Positions 45,067 to 58,269 of a stretch of DNA of 64,000 nucleotides are shown here, one piece after another. Made by a program: the position numbers and the translations under genes. The stretch is from Eublepharis macularius (taxonomy: Eukaryota; Chordata; Lepidosauria; Squamata; Eublepharidae). The notes beneath the pieces are model-generated. The model did no database searches, was not told the DNA's origin, and saw only the letters and a program-made list of their open reading frames with translations. The DNA is taken from NCBI RefSeq assembly GCF_028583425.1, contig NC_072791.1, positions 31,627,368 through 31,691,367 of the forward strand, read 5' to 3'. How positions within the stretch are numbered: position 1 is the stretch's first letter; the number at the start of each line of letters is the position of its first letter.

Positions 45067-46724
45067 GGTGGAGTTTTGATTCATTTGCTGTCCTGGTGTC
45101 TCTTCTTGATGACACATTCTTTATCTGCTCCCTTAAAATGCAATGCAAGGAGCCATATGCTTTAGTCTAAGATGGGCCTTACCTGCTTTTCTGAAAAAAA
45201 TAATATCAGTGACTTTTCCTAACTCTGTGTCTTTACAGTTTCTGACTTACAAATTGTGATTTATCAGTTGGGAAAAACAAGATAGACTTTTGCTTGGGAA
45301 TTAATGTGGTAACACTAAATGACTCCTGCTAATAAGAACCGAACTGATGAATGTGTTGATTGTCTTGGTACTGAGCACAGGCTATTGAAGTCTACTGTAT
45401 CTTAGTCCCGCTGCAGACTCTGAAGGTCTCATATGAGTATTTTTGGTGACTTGTGAATAGTTAAAGAGTAATATAAATCTTCTCTGGTCAGGAGACAATT
45501 TTTACATAAAGGTAATCATTTTCCTTGGTTCCCGTTATGGATAGCCCTTTTTGTGTTGCTTATTACCCTTTCTTGACCTGCTAAATTCCCTGAGTCAAAT
45601 ATGCCAGATAAGATTTTCAGCTAAAAGCAAATGAGCACAATCAAGGCTTTATTGTTCAATCCTCAGACAACATTCTGACTGCATTGCTATTCCAAGACGA
45701 TCTTCTTTGCTCCTTTTTAAAAAGATGGCTAGATTTCACAAGTGTTTTGTCACAAAATGTAAAAATTGAACTCTGAAGTTCTTTTTGTGAGGGCCTGTAG
45801 AAAGACAGTCAAATCATCTGGGGCTCCCGTTACACTGTGAACTTGGGAAATGGGGGAAGGCTGGGGTGGGCAGTTAGTCAGCCAGCTAGAGAGGGGGTCC
45901 GGGGAAGTGGTACTGTACGCACTGCCAGAGTATGGTGATGCAGTCTTCTCCATAGGTAGAATGGGGTGCTTCAACCAAGATCGCCTTGGATCCTTTCCCT
46001 CCAAAAAAAGAAAGTTTGGAGGAGTTCTGGCCTACCATCATCAATATTACTCAGGCGTATATATATCTTTTTGAATGTTGCTTGTAGACTTTAGGTGAAG
46101 TGTGATAATCCTGTTGGGTGGCTGAATGCTTTTTCTTTCTCTTTTTAAGTCCTAGGTTAGTACCTCATGGTTTTTCCTTCTGAATTGGGGTTAGCTTAAT
46201 ATATGTCCTTGATGGACGCTTATCTGATCTTGCCTTCACAGTGTTTCCCCCTAACTGTGTGTCTTTTTCAATGTCAGCAATTTATTAAAGTAGTTGGTCT
46301 AAAAGATGAACATTGTTTGTTTTTCAGCTTAAAAAGGTCCAATTTCTCCCTCTGTCATTTATAGGGGGATGGAGCTGTGTGGTCCAGAACTTTTGCTGGG
46401 GGTGGGGTGGGGTGGATTAAGCACCCCCCCCCTTCTGCTTGCTGCTTATCCTCTGAAATTTCTCTCTCTCAATGTTACTTTGCAGAGGAGAAGCAGAGGC
46501 GGCAATTTCAAAATGGCAAGATGGAGGTAGATTGTCTAGTTGTGTCTTAAAATGGTTTTTGTAAGGCTTGTTCTTGTTCTTGCTTCAGACACTTGGGGTG
46601 GGGGAGGGGAATCCTTGCCACTCTTAATATTTCAGGAGCAGCTCCTGAACCATTGATACTGTGGCTTAGACATGTTTAAGTCTTTGTAATTAGGTCAGAG
46701 GCCAAGATTGTCATCTCTGTCTTC

Positions 46725-47160
46725 ATTTATTCATTCATTCTCATCCTGTTCTTCCTCAGAGGATCTCAAGGCACTTCTTTCTTTCTTTGTTTCCTTCTCG
46801 TAATAATAACCCTGTGAGGCAGGTTAGGCCGAGAGTGAGTGACTGGCCCAAGGTGACCCTTTGTGGCCGAGTGAGGATTTAAACCCTGATCTTCTGGCCC
46901 CGATTTTGACTCAAGCTGGTATACCACATCAGCCCTTAGCATTTTTTCCTGTACCTGGCACGACACTTTCTGTGCTTGTAAGCTTCTGAAAACATGGAGA
47001 TGCCTTATACTGAATCAGACCGTCATTTCATCAAGGTCACTGTTGTCTTCTCAGGCTGGCAGTGGTTTTTCCAAGGTCTCTGGTAGAGGCCTTTCATGTC
47101 ACCTAATATCTAATCCTTTTTAAAAGTTAATTTTGAGCTAGGAATCATATTTCATGTCTA
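46725..47160 (-). mobile_element. Two antisense SINEs of different families
   Basis: About 46725-46935 carries CCCTGTGAGGCAGGTTAGG and CCCAAGGTGACCC of the first family. About 46985-47160 carries GATGCCTTATACTGAATCAG and GGTCTCTGGTAGAGGCC of the second family. Confidence 0.6.
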
Positions 47161-47393
47161 AGGGGTCACCCCCACTGTGTATAGGAAATATCTAGTTTTT
47201 GGTCTTTAAGTAGTACATGCAGTCTAGAAATGTCTTATCTTTTCCCTTGTTCTTCCATCTTTGAAATCAATACCAGTATTACAGCATCAACTAATAGTGA
47301 CCAGTCTTCCTGGAAAACTGGCACTGGATAATTTTAAAATATAGAATAGCCCCACTGTAGCATGAACTACAGTACGTATGCAGGTCCACCTTA

Positions 47394-47741
47394 GTGTTGC
47401 CGGTCTCCTGGTGGGAGCAGGGCACTCCCAGCCTCCACCTCCTCACGCCCGCTCACCTGGCTGGCGTGGGGGAAAGGCAAAGGAGAGATGTCATTGCGCA
47501 TACTCTGGGAATGCTTTCCTGGTTCGTGCTAGGCTGATTTGGGCCCCAAACCAGTCAAATTGTTCTGATGTGAAGTGCAGGAGTGCTCCTGGGGCCTGCG
47601 TGATGACATCATTCGTCGATGTGACATCATTGCACCGTGCCGGCAGTGTGTGCATGGTTTGCACACGTGGGAAGTTTCATAAGGTAAGTGCTGGGTACCC
47701 TGGCCCCTATCACCGGGAAGGGAAGGAGACCTGGCAACCCT
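47394..47741. mobile_element. Interspersed element with GTTGCC..GGTCTCC ends (348 bp)
   Basis: The left TGTTGCCGGTCTCCTGG and right GGAGACCTGGCAACCCTA form short inverted termini. The body has GTGATGACATCATTCG, GTTTGCACACGTGG and AAGGTAAGTGC. Related copies are at about 27498-27767 and 58270-58976. No protein is recognised. Confidence 0.6.
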
Positions 47742-48311
47742 ATCCCACCTCCATGTCTTGGGAGCAGATAGGATAATAGCTTATAGGCCCATGGGCCTTC
47801 TTGCTTCTTTCTTGGAAATACTATTACTCTGAACTGTGAGAGACCCCTGCCGTATAATAAACTTAGTGTCATTAATCTGGCACTAAGATGCCAGCCATTC
47901 CTTATTGTAGCTAATAAACTGTAGCTAAGATCAGGTTTGATCACAAGGTGGGGGAAGAGGCGGAGTGGGGTTTCAGGTGTTTTATCAAAGTAGTTGGAAT
48001 TCTCCACTTAAATAAAATATGCCGTGTATGTACATTTGGCTGTTTGTGAAAACAACATGCTAGTTACTGGCAGCTTTGAAACAAGGTGTACATTGTGATC
48101 TTCTGAATCCAGGACAGTGTTTCTGCCTGTTTGCTATAAATCTCTTAGGACTTGAGCTCATCTACTTTATTAAAATTCATCCAGTTTTTCCGCATAATAC
48201 TTGTTCATAATAGCTTTATTTTCTGGATAATAACATTTACATTTATTTTTTATTTATTGATAGTCCATCTGTCTCACTGAGAGTCAAGAAGGATTAACCA
48301 GTGCAAGTCAA

Positions 48312-48428
48312 TACAATATAATCAATGGCTAGGACATTCCCTGAGCAAAATACAATATAATCAATGGCTAGGACATTCCCTGAGCAAAATACAATATGAT
48401 CAATGGCTAGGATATTCCGTGAAGAGAT
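48312..48428. repeat. 39-bp tandem repeat, three units
   Basis: Units start at 48312, 48351 and 48390 with TACAATATAATCAATGGCTA. The first two are identical; the third has several changes. It lies within the antisense L2 3' region. Confidence 0.9.
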
Positions 48429-48656
48429 ACAATAGGGTATGGTTACATAAAATTTGAAAACAACCATAAATCTGAACACAGAGATGAAACTTTTCTTGAA
48501 CAATGTGGAAACTACCCGGTAGGAGCATATCTACATTTGCAGACAGTACCCAGTAGAGGAGTCTACAGTCCCTGTACCCTACCAAAGCATTTCTCTGAAC
48601 CATTTCTTACAGCACAGCCCTATTACTTGATTAAAAAGCTTTCCTGAATAATTCAA

Positions 48657-48913
48657 TTTAATAATAATAATAACATTCAATTTATATATCGCCCTTCAGG
48701 ATAACTTGACTCCCACTCAGAGCAATTTACAAAGTGTGTTATTATTATCCTCATGACAATCACCCTGTGAAGTGGGTGGGGCTGAGAGAGCTCTGGAAGA
48801 GCTGTGACTGACCCAAGATCACCCAGCAGGATTCAAGTGGAGGAGTGGGGAATCAAACCTGGTTCTCCAGATTAGAGTCCTGCTGCTCTTAACCACTATA
48901 CCAAACCAGTTTT
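48657..48913 (-). mobile_element. tRNA-derived SINE, antisense, full length
   Basis: It begins with the reversed (ATT)n tail AATAATAATAATAACATTC. It continues through CGCCCTTCAGGATAACTTG and GGGTGGGGCTGAGAGAGC to the reversed head CTTAACCACTATACCAAACC. Same family as 26861-27130. Confidence 0.8.
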
Positions 48914-49984
48914 GGAAAGCCAAGGGAGTGGGAGCTTTCCTTACCTCCTCAGGTGGCCCATTCTATAAGGTGGGGCTACCCCAGAGAAAATGCATGTACA
49001 GGCAGGTTTTGATTTTGCCCACCTGCAGTGCGGTATTTGCAGAAGGCCATGTTCAGATGAGTGAAGCTGCTGTGGGAGAGAGACAGTTGCACAGATATGA
49101 GGGGTCAAGAGCAAGAAGAGCTTTGTATGTGATAGTCAAAACCTTGAATTGAGCCTAGTAACTGATTGGTAGTCAGTGGAGTAACTGCAGAACGGGAGTA
49201 ATACGCTCTTGAAAGTAAACAAGTGGAAGTATTCTGCACCAGCTAGTCTCCAAGTTGAAATTGAGGGGAGACCTATGTAGAGTACATTACAGTAGTCTAG
49301 TCTTGATGTTACCGTTGCATGAATTCTGGAAGCCAGATTGACTGTGTCAGGGTAGGGGGTGCTATTTTCCAGGCTAGTCTGAGTTGAAAGAAAGCCTTTT
49401 TTTTGCAGCTGCATTAAACTTCTGCTCTAGCAGCAATGCTGGATCAAGCATAATCCCTATAGGAGTCAGCCAGGGTCAGCTGAACCCTATCAAAGGTGGA
49501 AGCAAAATGGCCTTCAAGATCTCTGCCTTTCCAACAGCATCACTTCTGTATTGTTTGGGTTCAGTTTCAGTTTGCTTTCAGCCATTTGATCACAGCAGTC
49601 AGGCAGCAACTTAATGCCTCTACTACATCAGCAGGGGATTTGGATAGTAAGATCTATATCTCTGTATCTAGAGAGAGACACATCTTGTTAGGGTGGGTCC
49701 AGATGGGGCTTCCTGAGGAGTTCTCACTTTTGTGCGTGATTTCCCATGTCTGCATCAAGGTTTACTGTAACTATAGTTTATAAGATTGAGATGGTGCTGG
49801 AGCAAGCCTATAAAACCAGTGTTACATTGTTTCTGGTTCATTTCAGAGTGCTGGTAGTGACTGCCCACCTCCATCCATATCAACTTACCCAAATACTGAG
49901 ACCAATTATCGGTGTTTTCCTGTGGAAACCAACCTTATGTGAAGTTGGTTGGGTCATGTGAGATAACATTTTTCAGCTGTTGCC

Positions 49985-50640
49985 CACTTGCCCCAAGCTT
50001 TGAAACTCTCCTTCTGGAGGTGAGAGAGCCACTGCCCCTACAAGTCTTCTGGGAGCAAATTGAAGATGCCCTACTCCAAGAGGCCTGCTATATTATCTTA
50101 ATGCCTACTATGTTCTGTTTTTATGCTTACTGTTTTACATTTTTGCTAGTTTTTGCAGGAATTTTGTTTTTTTGTAACTTTATTTTAATACTTTGTTCAA
50201 CACTTCAGGGTGTTTGAAAGGGATGAAAGGCAAGTTATAGGTATTCTAAAATAAAATAATGCAGGATCAAAAATGGACGCCATTTTTAAAATTGAGTATA
50301 CGTTCTAGCCGATGTGGAGGCCCACCTTGGAAGTCATGAAGCTCATGGGAATGAGCAAGTCACTGAAGTCTCAGTGTTGTGGGGGAGATCAAAGAAGATC
50401 AAATAAAGAGGTAATAGTCAAATTCCATTTTTTGTCTAATTCTGAACTTGGAGGCAAGAAGCACATTCTTAGTTGTAACTTTATTTATGTTATTTATAGT
50501 CCGCCTTTCTCACTGAGACTTCAAGCGGATTGCACAGTGTAGATCCATATAATAAACAGTTGGGACATCCAAGTAAACAATACAGTAGGGTAAGGATTGC
50601 CAACCTCACTGGCCTAGAAGACCATTTATAAGGAAGGTAC
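49985..50640. mobile_element. L2-type fragments in both orientations
   Basis: A sense C-terminal piece and tail lies at about 49985-50265 (CTCCTTCTGGAGGTGAGAG, TTCAGGGTGTTTGAAAGGG). An antisense 3' tail lies at about 50470-50640 (TTATTTATAGTCCGCCTTTC, GCGGATTGCACAGTGTAG). Confidence 0.5.
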
Positions 50641-52014
50641 CCAGAAATGTGAGCAATGCTTGAAAAAGCAAGACCAAAGAAGTTGAGTAATGAAGTTATC
50701 CAACGTGCTAGAAAACTGCAGAAATAGCCCAACTGTGGTCCCTTGGTCCTTCTGTATTCAGGCTCCTGTGGTTTTGATAAGTGAAAATTGTGACTTGTAA
50801 CTGTGGCAAATAATTCAGAAGGCTCATTCATGTGTGGGGTAAAATCTAGGGATGGGGAGCAGCCAGCCTTGCGGAGGATGCTAAGTGACTTGTAGAGAAA
50901 TGATAGAATTTTTGTAATTTTTAAACCACGGCTTCCAGTTCTGGTTTGCTGAAAGTTTCATTTTTTAATTAACTGTAGTAGGGAGATAACAAAGACAAGT
51001 ATAACTGTGATCTTTTTGAGGTACGTAATCAAGGTTGCTCAGTGTGTGGTCACTTACCGCTTAACATCGTTGAGCCATGCTTCTGGGATTGGAGGCAGGG
51101 TGGCATTTCCCCCTGATCTTCCAGTGCACGTATCATGAGGTAGCTGAGAGCACCCTGCTCCATAGAGCTGAGGCTGTGAGAGATTCCTCATGCATGGGTT
51201 GGAGGGTTGCGGGGGGTCTGTTCTCTGTTGACCATTCTGAATAAGCAAAAAAAGTTATGGCTCCTTCTATATATGTTGTTAATAGACTGGCCGCTTAAGC
51301 ACCGTTGTTCATTGTGTATCGTGGGCTCGGTGCAAGAGACAACACTTGAGAGAGGATGGAGGTGTAAAAAATTCAAATCTGGGATGTTAATCAGCTTTTT
51401 TTATAGCCCCGAAACATATTGCATATCCACCTAGGAATTCTCATTAACTCCTCCAAAAGCTTGCAAAACCTAAATAGTCTTTTGTCAGATGCCTGCCTTG
51501 TGCCAGTTAAAAGTTTACTTTAGATTCTAAAGTTAAAATTAAGCATGTTGAAGAACAGTGTCTCTTGTTACCCTTGACTGTTTTGTAATTTTCAAGTGTG
51601 AGATGTAGATAGGATAAACATCTCTTCCTTAACTCGGTTTTAAGAGGTGTGTGGTGCCTTGTGCTAGCTGTTGATTTGATTTTTGCAAATTTTATGTTAA
51701 AGGGAGGAGCAGACTACTACTGCTAATAGATGTCCTAGAGCTCCTGGTGAGCTGAGCTTGGCTTTGGAACTAAAATCATGATAGTAAGTGTGCAACTCGA
51801 GGCACTACTGGTTTCTTGGCTGAAAGAGAACTTTTGGAAAGAAGATGGATTCTTCTGTTTGGATTTTGGAGAGCTGGGTTGATGTTCTAGAGGAATCAGC
51901 TCTGCATAATATGGATTAGTCATGTTTGCCACTGCTACACTGTTACATGGGTGTTTCCTGCAGCAAATACATAAAATATTTATTTGCTGATTACATGTAG
52001 TTACTCATTAAATT

Positions 52015-52325
52015 GTAGAATTCACTACTAGTAGATAGAGTGATGAGCATTAGCATAGATGGGTTTAAGAGGGGGTTAAACAGATTCATGGAGGAGAAGT
52101 CCATCAATGGCTTCTACCCAAGATTACTAAAGAGAATATCCATGACCAGAGACAGTAAACCTCTGAATCAAGAGGGTTAGGAGGCTACATCAGAGGGGAA
52201 GTCTTGGCCCTTATGCCCTGTTTAGTTGGCTCTCCAGGCTAACCAGTTGGCTAGGGGTGTGTGTGACAGGATGCTGGACTCGTTGGACCACTGGTCTGAT
52301 CCAGCACGGCATCTCTTATGATGAT
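52015..52325. mobile_element. Interspersed repeat common in reptiles, unassigned family
   Basis: GGGTTTAAGAGGGGGTTAAAC, CATGGAGGAGAAGTCCATC, CAATGGCTTCTACCC and GGATGCTGGACTCGTTGGAC with GGTCTGATCCAGCACGGC. I know this word order as a widespread amniote repeat but cannot name the family. Confidence 0.55.
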
Positions 52326-52492
52326 AGAGGAACATATCATGTGATACTAATATATTCAGAGCTATTCTGAAAGCCTTATTTCCTCAAGTGTTATAAATAT
52401 CAGAGCTGCGCTAACAAAGAAATTGGGGTAGGGATGAGACCCTTGTTTAAACAGAATTTGAAACTAAAGTTTTACTTTGCGGTATTTGGAAT

Positions 52493-53396
52493 GGGTTCTT
52501 ACTGAAATTAATTGGGCTTACTTCCAAGTAAAGGTGACTGTAGGCATGAGTGGTGTGTGTATGTTTAATTTGCAACCTATAAAGGAATAATTTTTCTGAT
52601 GAGCAAATTTGACTCAAGATACAGTAATGGATTGGGAATGTTGATAGGCTCCTGAGAGCTTACCCCTTGTGTTTCTCAGGTCTTCATTTAGTGAACTGTT
52701 CCTCTAGTTAAGAACATGCAACCTAATGATGTTTTCCTTATGTTCCTTGTAGGACTGTAATGTTTGTACTTATATTGGTAAAACAAACGTCATTTAGATA
52801 AAACAAAAGTCATTTAGAACAGTTGGAAGTATAAGACTATGTCAGCATGGCGTTTCCTCCAGAATCTGTGTTCTGCTTGTTAGATTGATTGATCTCGTTA
52901 CATTTTTCCTACAGAGATCTCAGCTAGCTAGATATAATGGGCAGCATGCAGATAGTGCTGAGCAGCTATAAACCCACTTAAGGTATGGGATGACGATTTT
53001 ATTTTATTTGAGGTAGAGAGTCAGCTATCAGAATTCTTTCCCTTTCTAAGCTTTTTTCTTCTGAGGTCAGCTTGATAGAGTCAGTGTTTTTCCCAGCTAA
53101 ATTTATGTTCTGGAGATCAACTGCAATTTCTGAGAGGGGATGTATGGGCAGAATGGTGTCTAAAATTCCCTCTTGTCTGCATGAAATTGCTCCCCCAGCC
53201 CCATTTTTTCTCTCTTTGGCTGTGATCCATGTTCTGAAATGCAGGTCTGCTCATGTCACATGTAGTTAGAGGAAATGTTGCTGTATAGGAAAATGGCAAA
53301 AGCTACTGACTGCAATCCTAAGGGCACTTTCTTGGGAATATGTCCTATTGAATAACATGGGTCTGACTTTTGAGTGGGCCTGTTTAAGATTGCTCC
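52493..53396. mobile_element. Two short palindromic MITE-like copies
   Basis: A decayed copy at about 52493-52556 (TTGGGCTTACTTCCAAG) and a good one at 53307-53396 (GACTGCAATCCTAAGGGC to GTTTAAGATTGCTCCC). The stretch between them is unassigned. Confidence 0.55.
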
Positions 53397-54604
53397 CATC
53401 ATGTATGAAATGCAGCATGAGTGTCTTTCTGCTGGTACCCAGATTAAGCAGCCATGTTGCATGCGAAGTGGCATGCTCAGTTGTTTCTACCTTACAGCAG
53501 GGTGTACTTCTGGGGCTGCTGGGTACTGTCATTTGGTGTGTCTCATCCCCAAAAGTCATCTGTACCCTGAACTCTACTTTCAGGCTTCCATTTGCCTGTA
53601 GAATATATAGGAGCAACTGTGTGGTCAAAAAAGGATAGCAGTACAAACCCGGTTGCAGTGTTGGGTTGTCTCCTGTACCACAGGACTTACCTTTTCCCCT
53701 TCAGTGGCAAAAATGGGCAAAAGAAAGGTAAACTGAACTAGTAAAAAGACAGGTGCTGAGCAGGCACAAAATACAAGCTCTGGGTGTGTGGATGACAGGA
53801 AAATGCCATTGGGGAAACACTTTGGAGCGTTTCACAAGACAATAAATCTGGAGCAAGAGTCGTTCTGCCGATCTGCCCTATTCTTTTAGGGCATGGCACC
53901 TTAATTATCTGTTGTACGTATAGGCTGTAAGGAACTGTCTTTCCTCCTGCTGTGTATTCTGACCGGAGGCAGCTCTCCAAGGTCTCTGGTTGATGCGTTC
54001 TTACCCAGCTTTGCTTCTTGAGAGTCTGCGACTTTACATGTCGAGGCATGTGTGCCTTACCAGGGACCTGGGGGCCTGGTTCACTTTGTGTTCTCAGACA
54101 CTGGGGAAAACGACTAAACTTTTTTTTGTCTGTTTGTTTCATCTACTCCTTGTTTTGTGTGCAAGAGACTACTTGGGCTAAAAAAAACCTTCAAAAATTA
54201 TTTTGGTTTTTACACTTCGCTGTTCAGTGTTTGCCAGTATGCCATATATCCTCCAGCAAAAAGGTATTCTGGGGAAAAAAGAGTGCTCCAAACTGATTCT
54301 CTTTTAAGAGCAGGTTTCATCCATACTTCTGAAGAGATTCCTGCATAGTCCCTTTTTAATTTATCATAAAGCTGGGTTTGTGGTGCCAAATGCCTGAAAA
54401 GAAAGGGTGCTGTTTGCCTTCCCCTTGCAATTCCTCCAGCCTCCTGCATCATCTCCCAGGGAATTGGCATTGCCTGAGCATTGGTATCATGTAGCTTGTA
54501 CAGGAATTGGATGTGCTGAGACTGGGCAGCAGGTGGGGTGGGGGAATCACAGGGCAGGCAGTGGTCTGTTTATTGTGAACACTTTTTCATAATTATAACC
54601 AGTT

Positions 54605-54845
54605 TGCTTATCTTATTTATGTACTTTATTTATACTTGCGCTTCTCCCCAGTGGGGATACAAAGCAGCTTACATAGTTTTCCTCTCCTCCATTTTATTCT
54701 CACAACAGTCCTGTGAGGTAGGTTAGGCTGAGAGAGTATAATTGGCCCAAGGTAACTTAGCAAGTTTCCATAACAGAGTGGGGATTCGAACCTGGGTTTC
54801 CCACATCCAAGTTTGACACTGTACCTACTACACCACACTGGCTGT
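54605..54845 (-). mobile_element. tRNA-derived SINE, antisense
   Basis: TTTATTTATACTTGCGCTTC, CCTGTGAGGTAGGTTAGGC, GGCCCAAGGTAACTTAGC, GGGATTCGAACCTGGG (box B complement) and CACCACACTGGCT. Near full length. Confidence 0.7.
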
Positions 54846-57744
54846 CACAAATATTACACATCCCAATCACTTAAGAATCAATTAATTCACACTCTCCAAT
54901 ATTATAAGGAGGCAACAATACATTAAATGTTGTCCTCATGCCTGCAATGGTAATAAGTTTTGAAGAAGCAAATTTTAATTTTTTCTTGGGACAGGGTTAG
55001 GGTAGACCTTCTGAGCAGTAGGAAGGCTATTTTGGGCATGTATTAATTTCATTTGATAGAAAGTTCCTTTGAATTGTGTCAAAGCAAGATCATGGTTGCT
55101 GTGATGATCATTTGAAATGTGTTATGTTGCAGTCTAATTAGGGAGCTAAAGTTCAATAGGTTTAAATGAGGGGCAACTCTCGGTTTCTCTCCAAACAGCT
55201 TCTGAGTGGGCAGACTTGATGGTTTTGTGGTGTCTGGACTGGTATATATGTAAAGGAATGGTTGACAAAATCAATCTGTTTGTGAGTTGCACATTTTAAG
55301 GGAAGTCCTGATATAAGAGAAAAATGTTGAGAGAATTCGCTGCTGCCGCCACAGAGTTATCATGGATTTCCCCTCTAGTGTTGCAGGCATTCTTGGAATT
55401 TCAGAAGAAAACAACTTCCAGTTGTAGTTTGACTGATTATTTTACCTTGGTGGTCAACCAACTGTATTGATTGCAGAGGCTGGCTTGTTTCCCTTTGTGC
55501 TTCTGCTTCGTTTGCTTTTGTTAGCTTGCATCAGATATTTGAAGCTGGATGTTCATGGCTGACATGGTGGTTGTCCTAGGACTTTGAAGGAAACCACAAG
55601 AAATGTGGTAGGACATCTTGTACGTTTCTTCTTCCTCTTGAAGCCTCCTATTTACCTGACTGGAACTGAAAGCCTCCTCCTTCAATTGACTGCAGCATAC
55701 GTGAACACAGGTGATTTGCCTGTGGTTGAGATTTTGAATGTGGGCCCTCAACACAGCTGTCAGCGGCTAGTATTAAGAATTATATGGGCAGATACCCTCT
55801 TGTTTCAGAAAAATACCACCTTTAAAAAATACCACCTTAGTTGGTTAAGACAAAGACATTGTATATTTTACATTTACTCTTTTCTCCTTGTAAAAGTTTA
55901 CAAATAGCTTTTATAGGCTATTAGTGCTATAATGTTCCATAGCCCTTTCTGCTTGGCTTGTAAAATAGGGAGTGTGTTTGAGTTATTCTGCAGCAACCAA
56001 ACAGTGATCTATTGGCATTTAGTTAGGAGTGGAATTGTGGGCATGTTTTTTATATGAAATACTAAAAATTGTGTGATCTGGAATGGATTAGAAAGCCAGC
56101 AGTATTTGTGTATGCAAGCCCCTTATGTTCAGTGGAAAAATATCTTAATGGGTAGCATACAAGAAATGCATGACGCTCAAAACGTTGAATTTAGCTTTTG
56201 AGACAGCCTGCAAGTGAAACCCAAAATCTAAGGGGTTGAGTCTTCAGCTAACCTGAGATAATACTCCTGGACACTAACTAAGGGTGAATGGTTGGATCTA
56301 AAGGAAATGAAGCAGAAAGAAGAAAATAACTCGTAGTGCAAAGAATAGGAGGTAGACTAAGAAGAGACTCAATTATTTTACTGCTACTTGATATGGAAAA
56401 GTTATCATAAAGTTTCTTAATAAATATCAATTTCCCATACTGAATATCTTGTTTTGGTGTTATCTAAGCACCTGACCATTACCAGCTCATGAATTTGGAA
56501 TGTGACTTTTTTGTGATAAATAGTGCTTTTCAGTAAGTGAGGTTGCTGAACATGGTACTACTGATCCTGACAAATGGTCCAGAAGGGTACCATGGTATCA
56601 GAGTATCTGAGAAATACAGGAGCATGCAGGGTCACACTTCCTCCATCTCTTTACTCCTTCTAGTACAGATAGTTCATCAGGACAACCAGAGCTGTTTCAG
56701 TCAAATAACTGGGTTGGAAGACAGACTGGACTAGGAAATCGGTGGGCGAGATTTGTTTTTGGCTGTTAGTTGGGTAGTGGTTAAGGAGCCCTTTAGGAGT
56801 TACTTCCTTGAAGATTGGTGGGACCACCTGCTGTTTCAAGGATGCTTTTACGAATTTTCAGGCCTAAGTATTCATTTGCTGTTGATGTTATCAGTTGTGT
56901 TTAGAGAGGATCAGTTGTACAGTTTATAGGGTTGGGTATTTGCAGAGGTGTGGCCTCTGTATCGCTTGGGTTTTTGAAATTAAACAACGGCAAAGTGGCA
57001 CTCAGGGACATCTCGTACTTGTACTGAATTAAGCATGGAATCCATATTTGAGCAGAAGAGACTGATTTTTATCTGTAATGTGTTCTGAAAGTACAAGATT
57101 GTAGCTGGTTCTACTGTGCACATTTGGACATAAAGTAGGGATTCCTGTAAAATGCCTGATTGGTTTAAAGTTTCTAATAATTTCTCTGTATTTGGATAAA
57201 ATTTGCCTTCTCTTCAGAAGCAGACCAGATAGTGCCATTTTAGTTTTGCTAGAGTTTTGCATAGTTCATTGTAGTTAATGAAGTTCCTAAGCTTGAATGG
57301 TATCTAATATTGTCTACAGCCTGTCTAATCTCAGAGTTGCCGCCCTTCTGAAATTGCTAGTTAACTGTTAACTGAACAAGTGATGTGTTCGATGATTAAT
57401 GCTATGGGCAAGAAAAATGAAGCTGTTATAAAAGGCTCATTTAGAATGCTCCCTACCCTTTTACTACTGTGATAAAATGGTTCAGTTGTTTCATTACAAC
57501 ACCCCTAAATTATTTCTGTAGTTAGGACAAGCTATACCTTGGTTCAAAGTCCTCCAAGGTTCCGTTGCCATGACATAAAGAAACAGGCTTTACAACACAG
57601 TGAAAGAAAATTTTAAAAAGTAGTTGTAATTTTTTTTTAACAAATGGCTTTTAAAAAATCCCCTGGTCATATATAGCAGCAAACATATAGGTGGCAGCCG
57701 GTATCCGAGTATCCTTTGCAGGAGATATCCACCCAATATTCTTA

Positions 57745-57965
57745 CATTACTATTTTATTAAGATATTTATACCATTTTTCCTCGGTGAGGACCCAAAGCA
57801 GCTTACACCATTGTTCTTTGCTCCTCTATTTTATCCTCACAACAACAACCTTGTGAGGTAGGATAGGCTGAGAGAGTTACTGGCCCATGAGCTTTCATGG
57901 TGGGGGTGGATTTGAACTTGTGTATGCCAGATCGTTCTGCAACACTTGAACCATTGGCTCTCTAA
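57745..57965 (-). mobile_element. tRNA-derived SINE, antisense
   Basis: GGACCCAAAGCAGCTTACAC, CCTTGTGAGGTAGGATAGG, GGATTTGAACTTGTG and TTGAACCATTGGCTC show the same layout as 54605-54845, with a small internal deletion. Confidence 0.65.
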
Positions 57966-58269
57966 ATTGCATTGGTAGAATTTTCCTGATGGTAAGTCTT
58001 CCTGCTCTCCTATATAATGACTGATCTAATCAGCACAGTCCTGTCCCAGCTGTGATAATGGAATAGTGCCAGTAGCTTGAAGGCTTGTCTATGAGTCTTT
58101 AACTACCATGGAAATGTCCTTTTTTCCAAGTACCACAATGCCCAGCACATCTGCACTACTTCCTGATCATACTGATGAGGTTAGTAAGTATTAACATTGA
58201 TGTATCGGGCATAACTTTTCCTCCTCTCCCCCCATATACATTCCTGTATTTAAAACAGCTGATGAGGTC

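Larger units (their letters stand above)
48245..49640 (-). mobile_element. Antisense L2-type LINE relic
   Basis: It starts with the reversed 3' end (TTTATTGATAGTCCATCTG). It contains minus-strand protein words VTSRLDYCNVLYIGLPS at about 49230-49300 and reversed words such as AAAACCTTGAATTGAGCC and GTACATTACAGTAGTCTAG. A SINE (48657-48913) and a 39-bp tandem repeat (48312-48428) lie inside it. Confidence 0.7.

Noticed and set aside
48312-48428. CRISPR-like repeat spacing
   Set aside because: The 39-bp units are directly adjacent with no unique spacers and the sequence is vertebrate.
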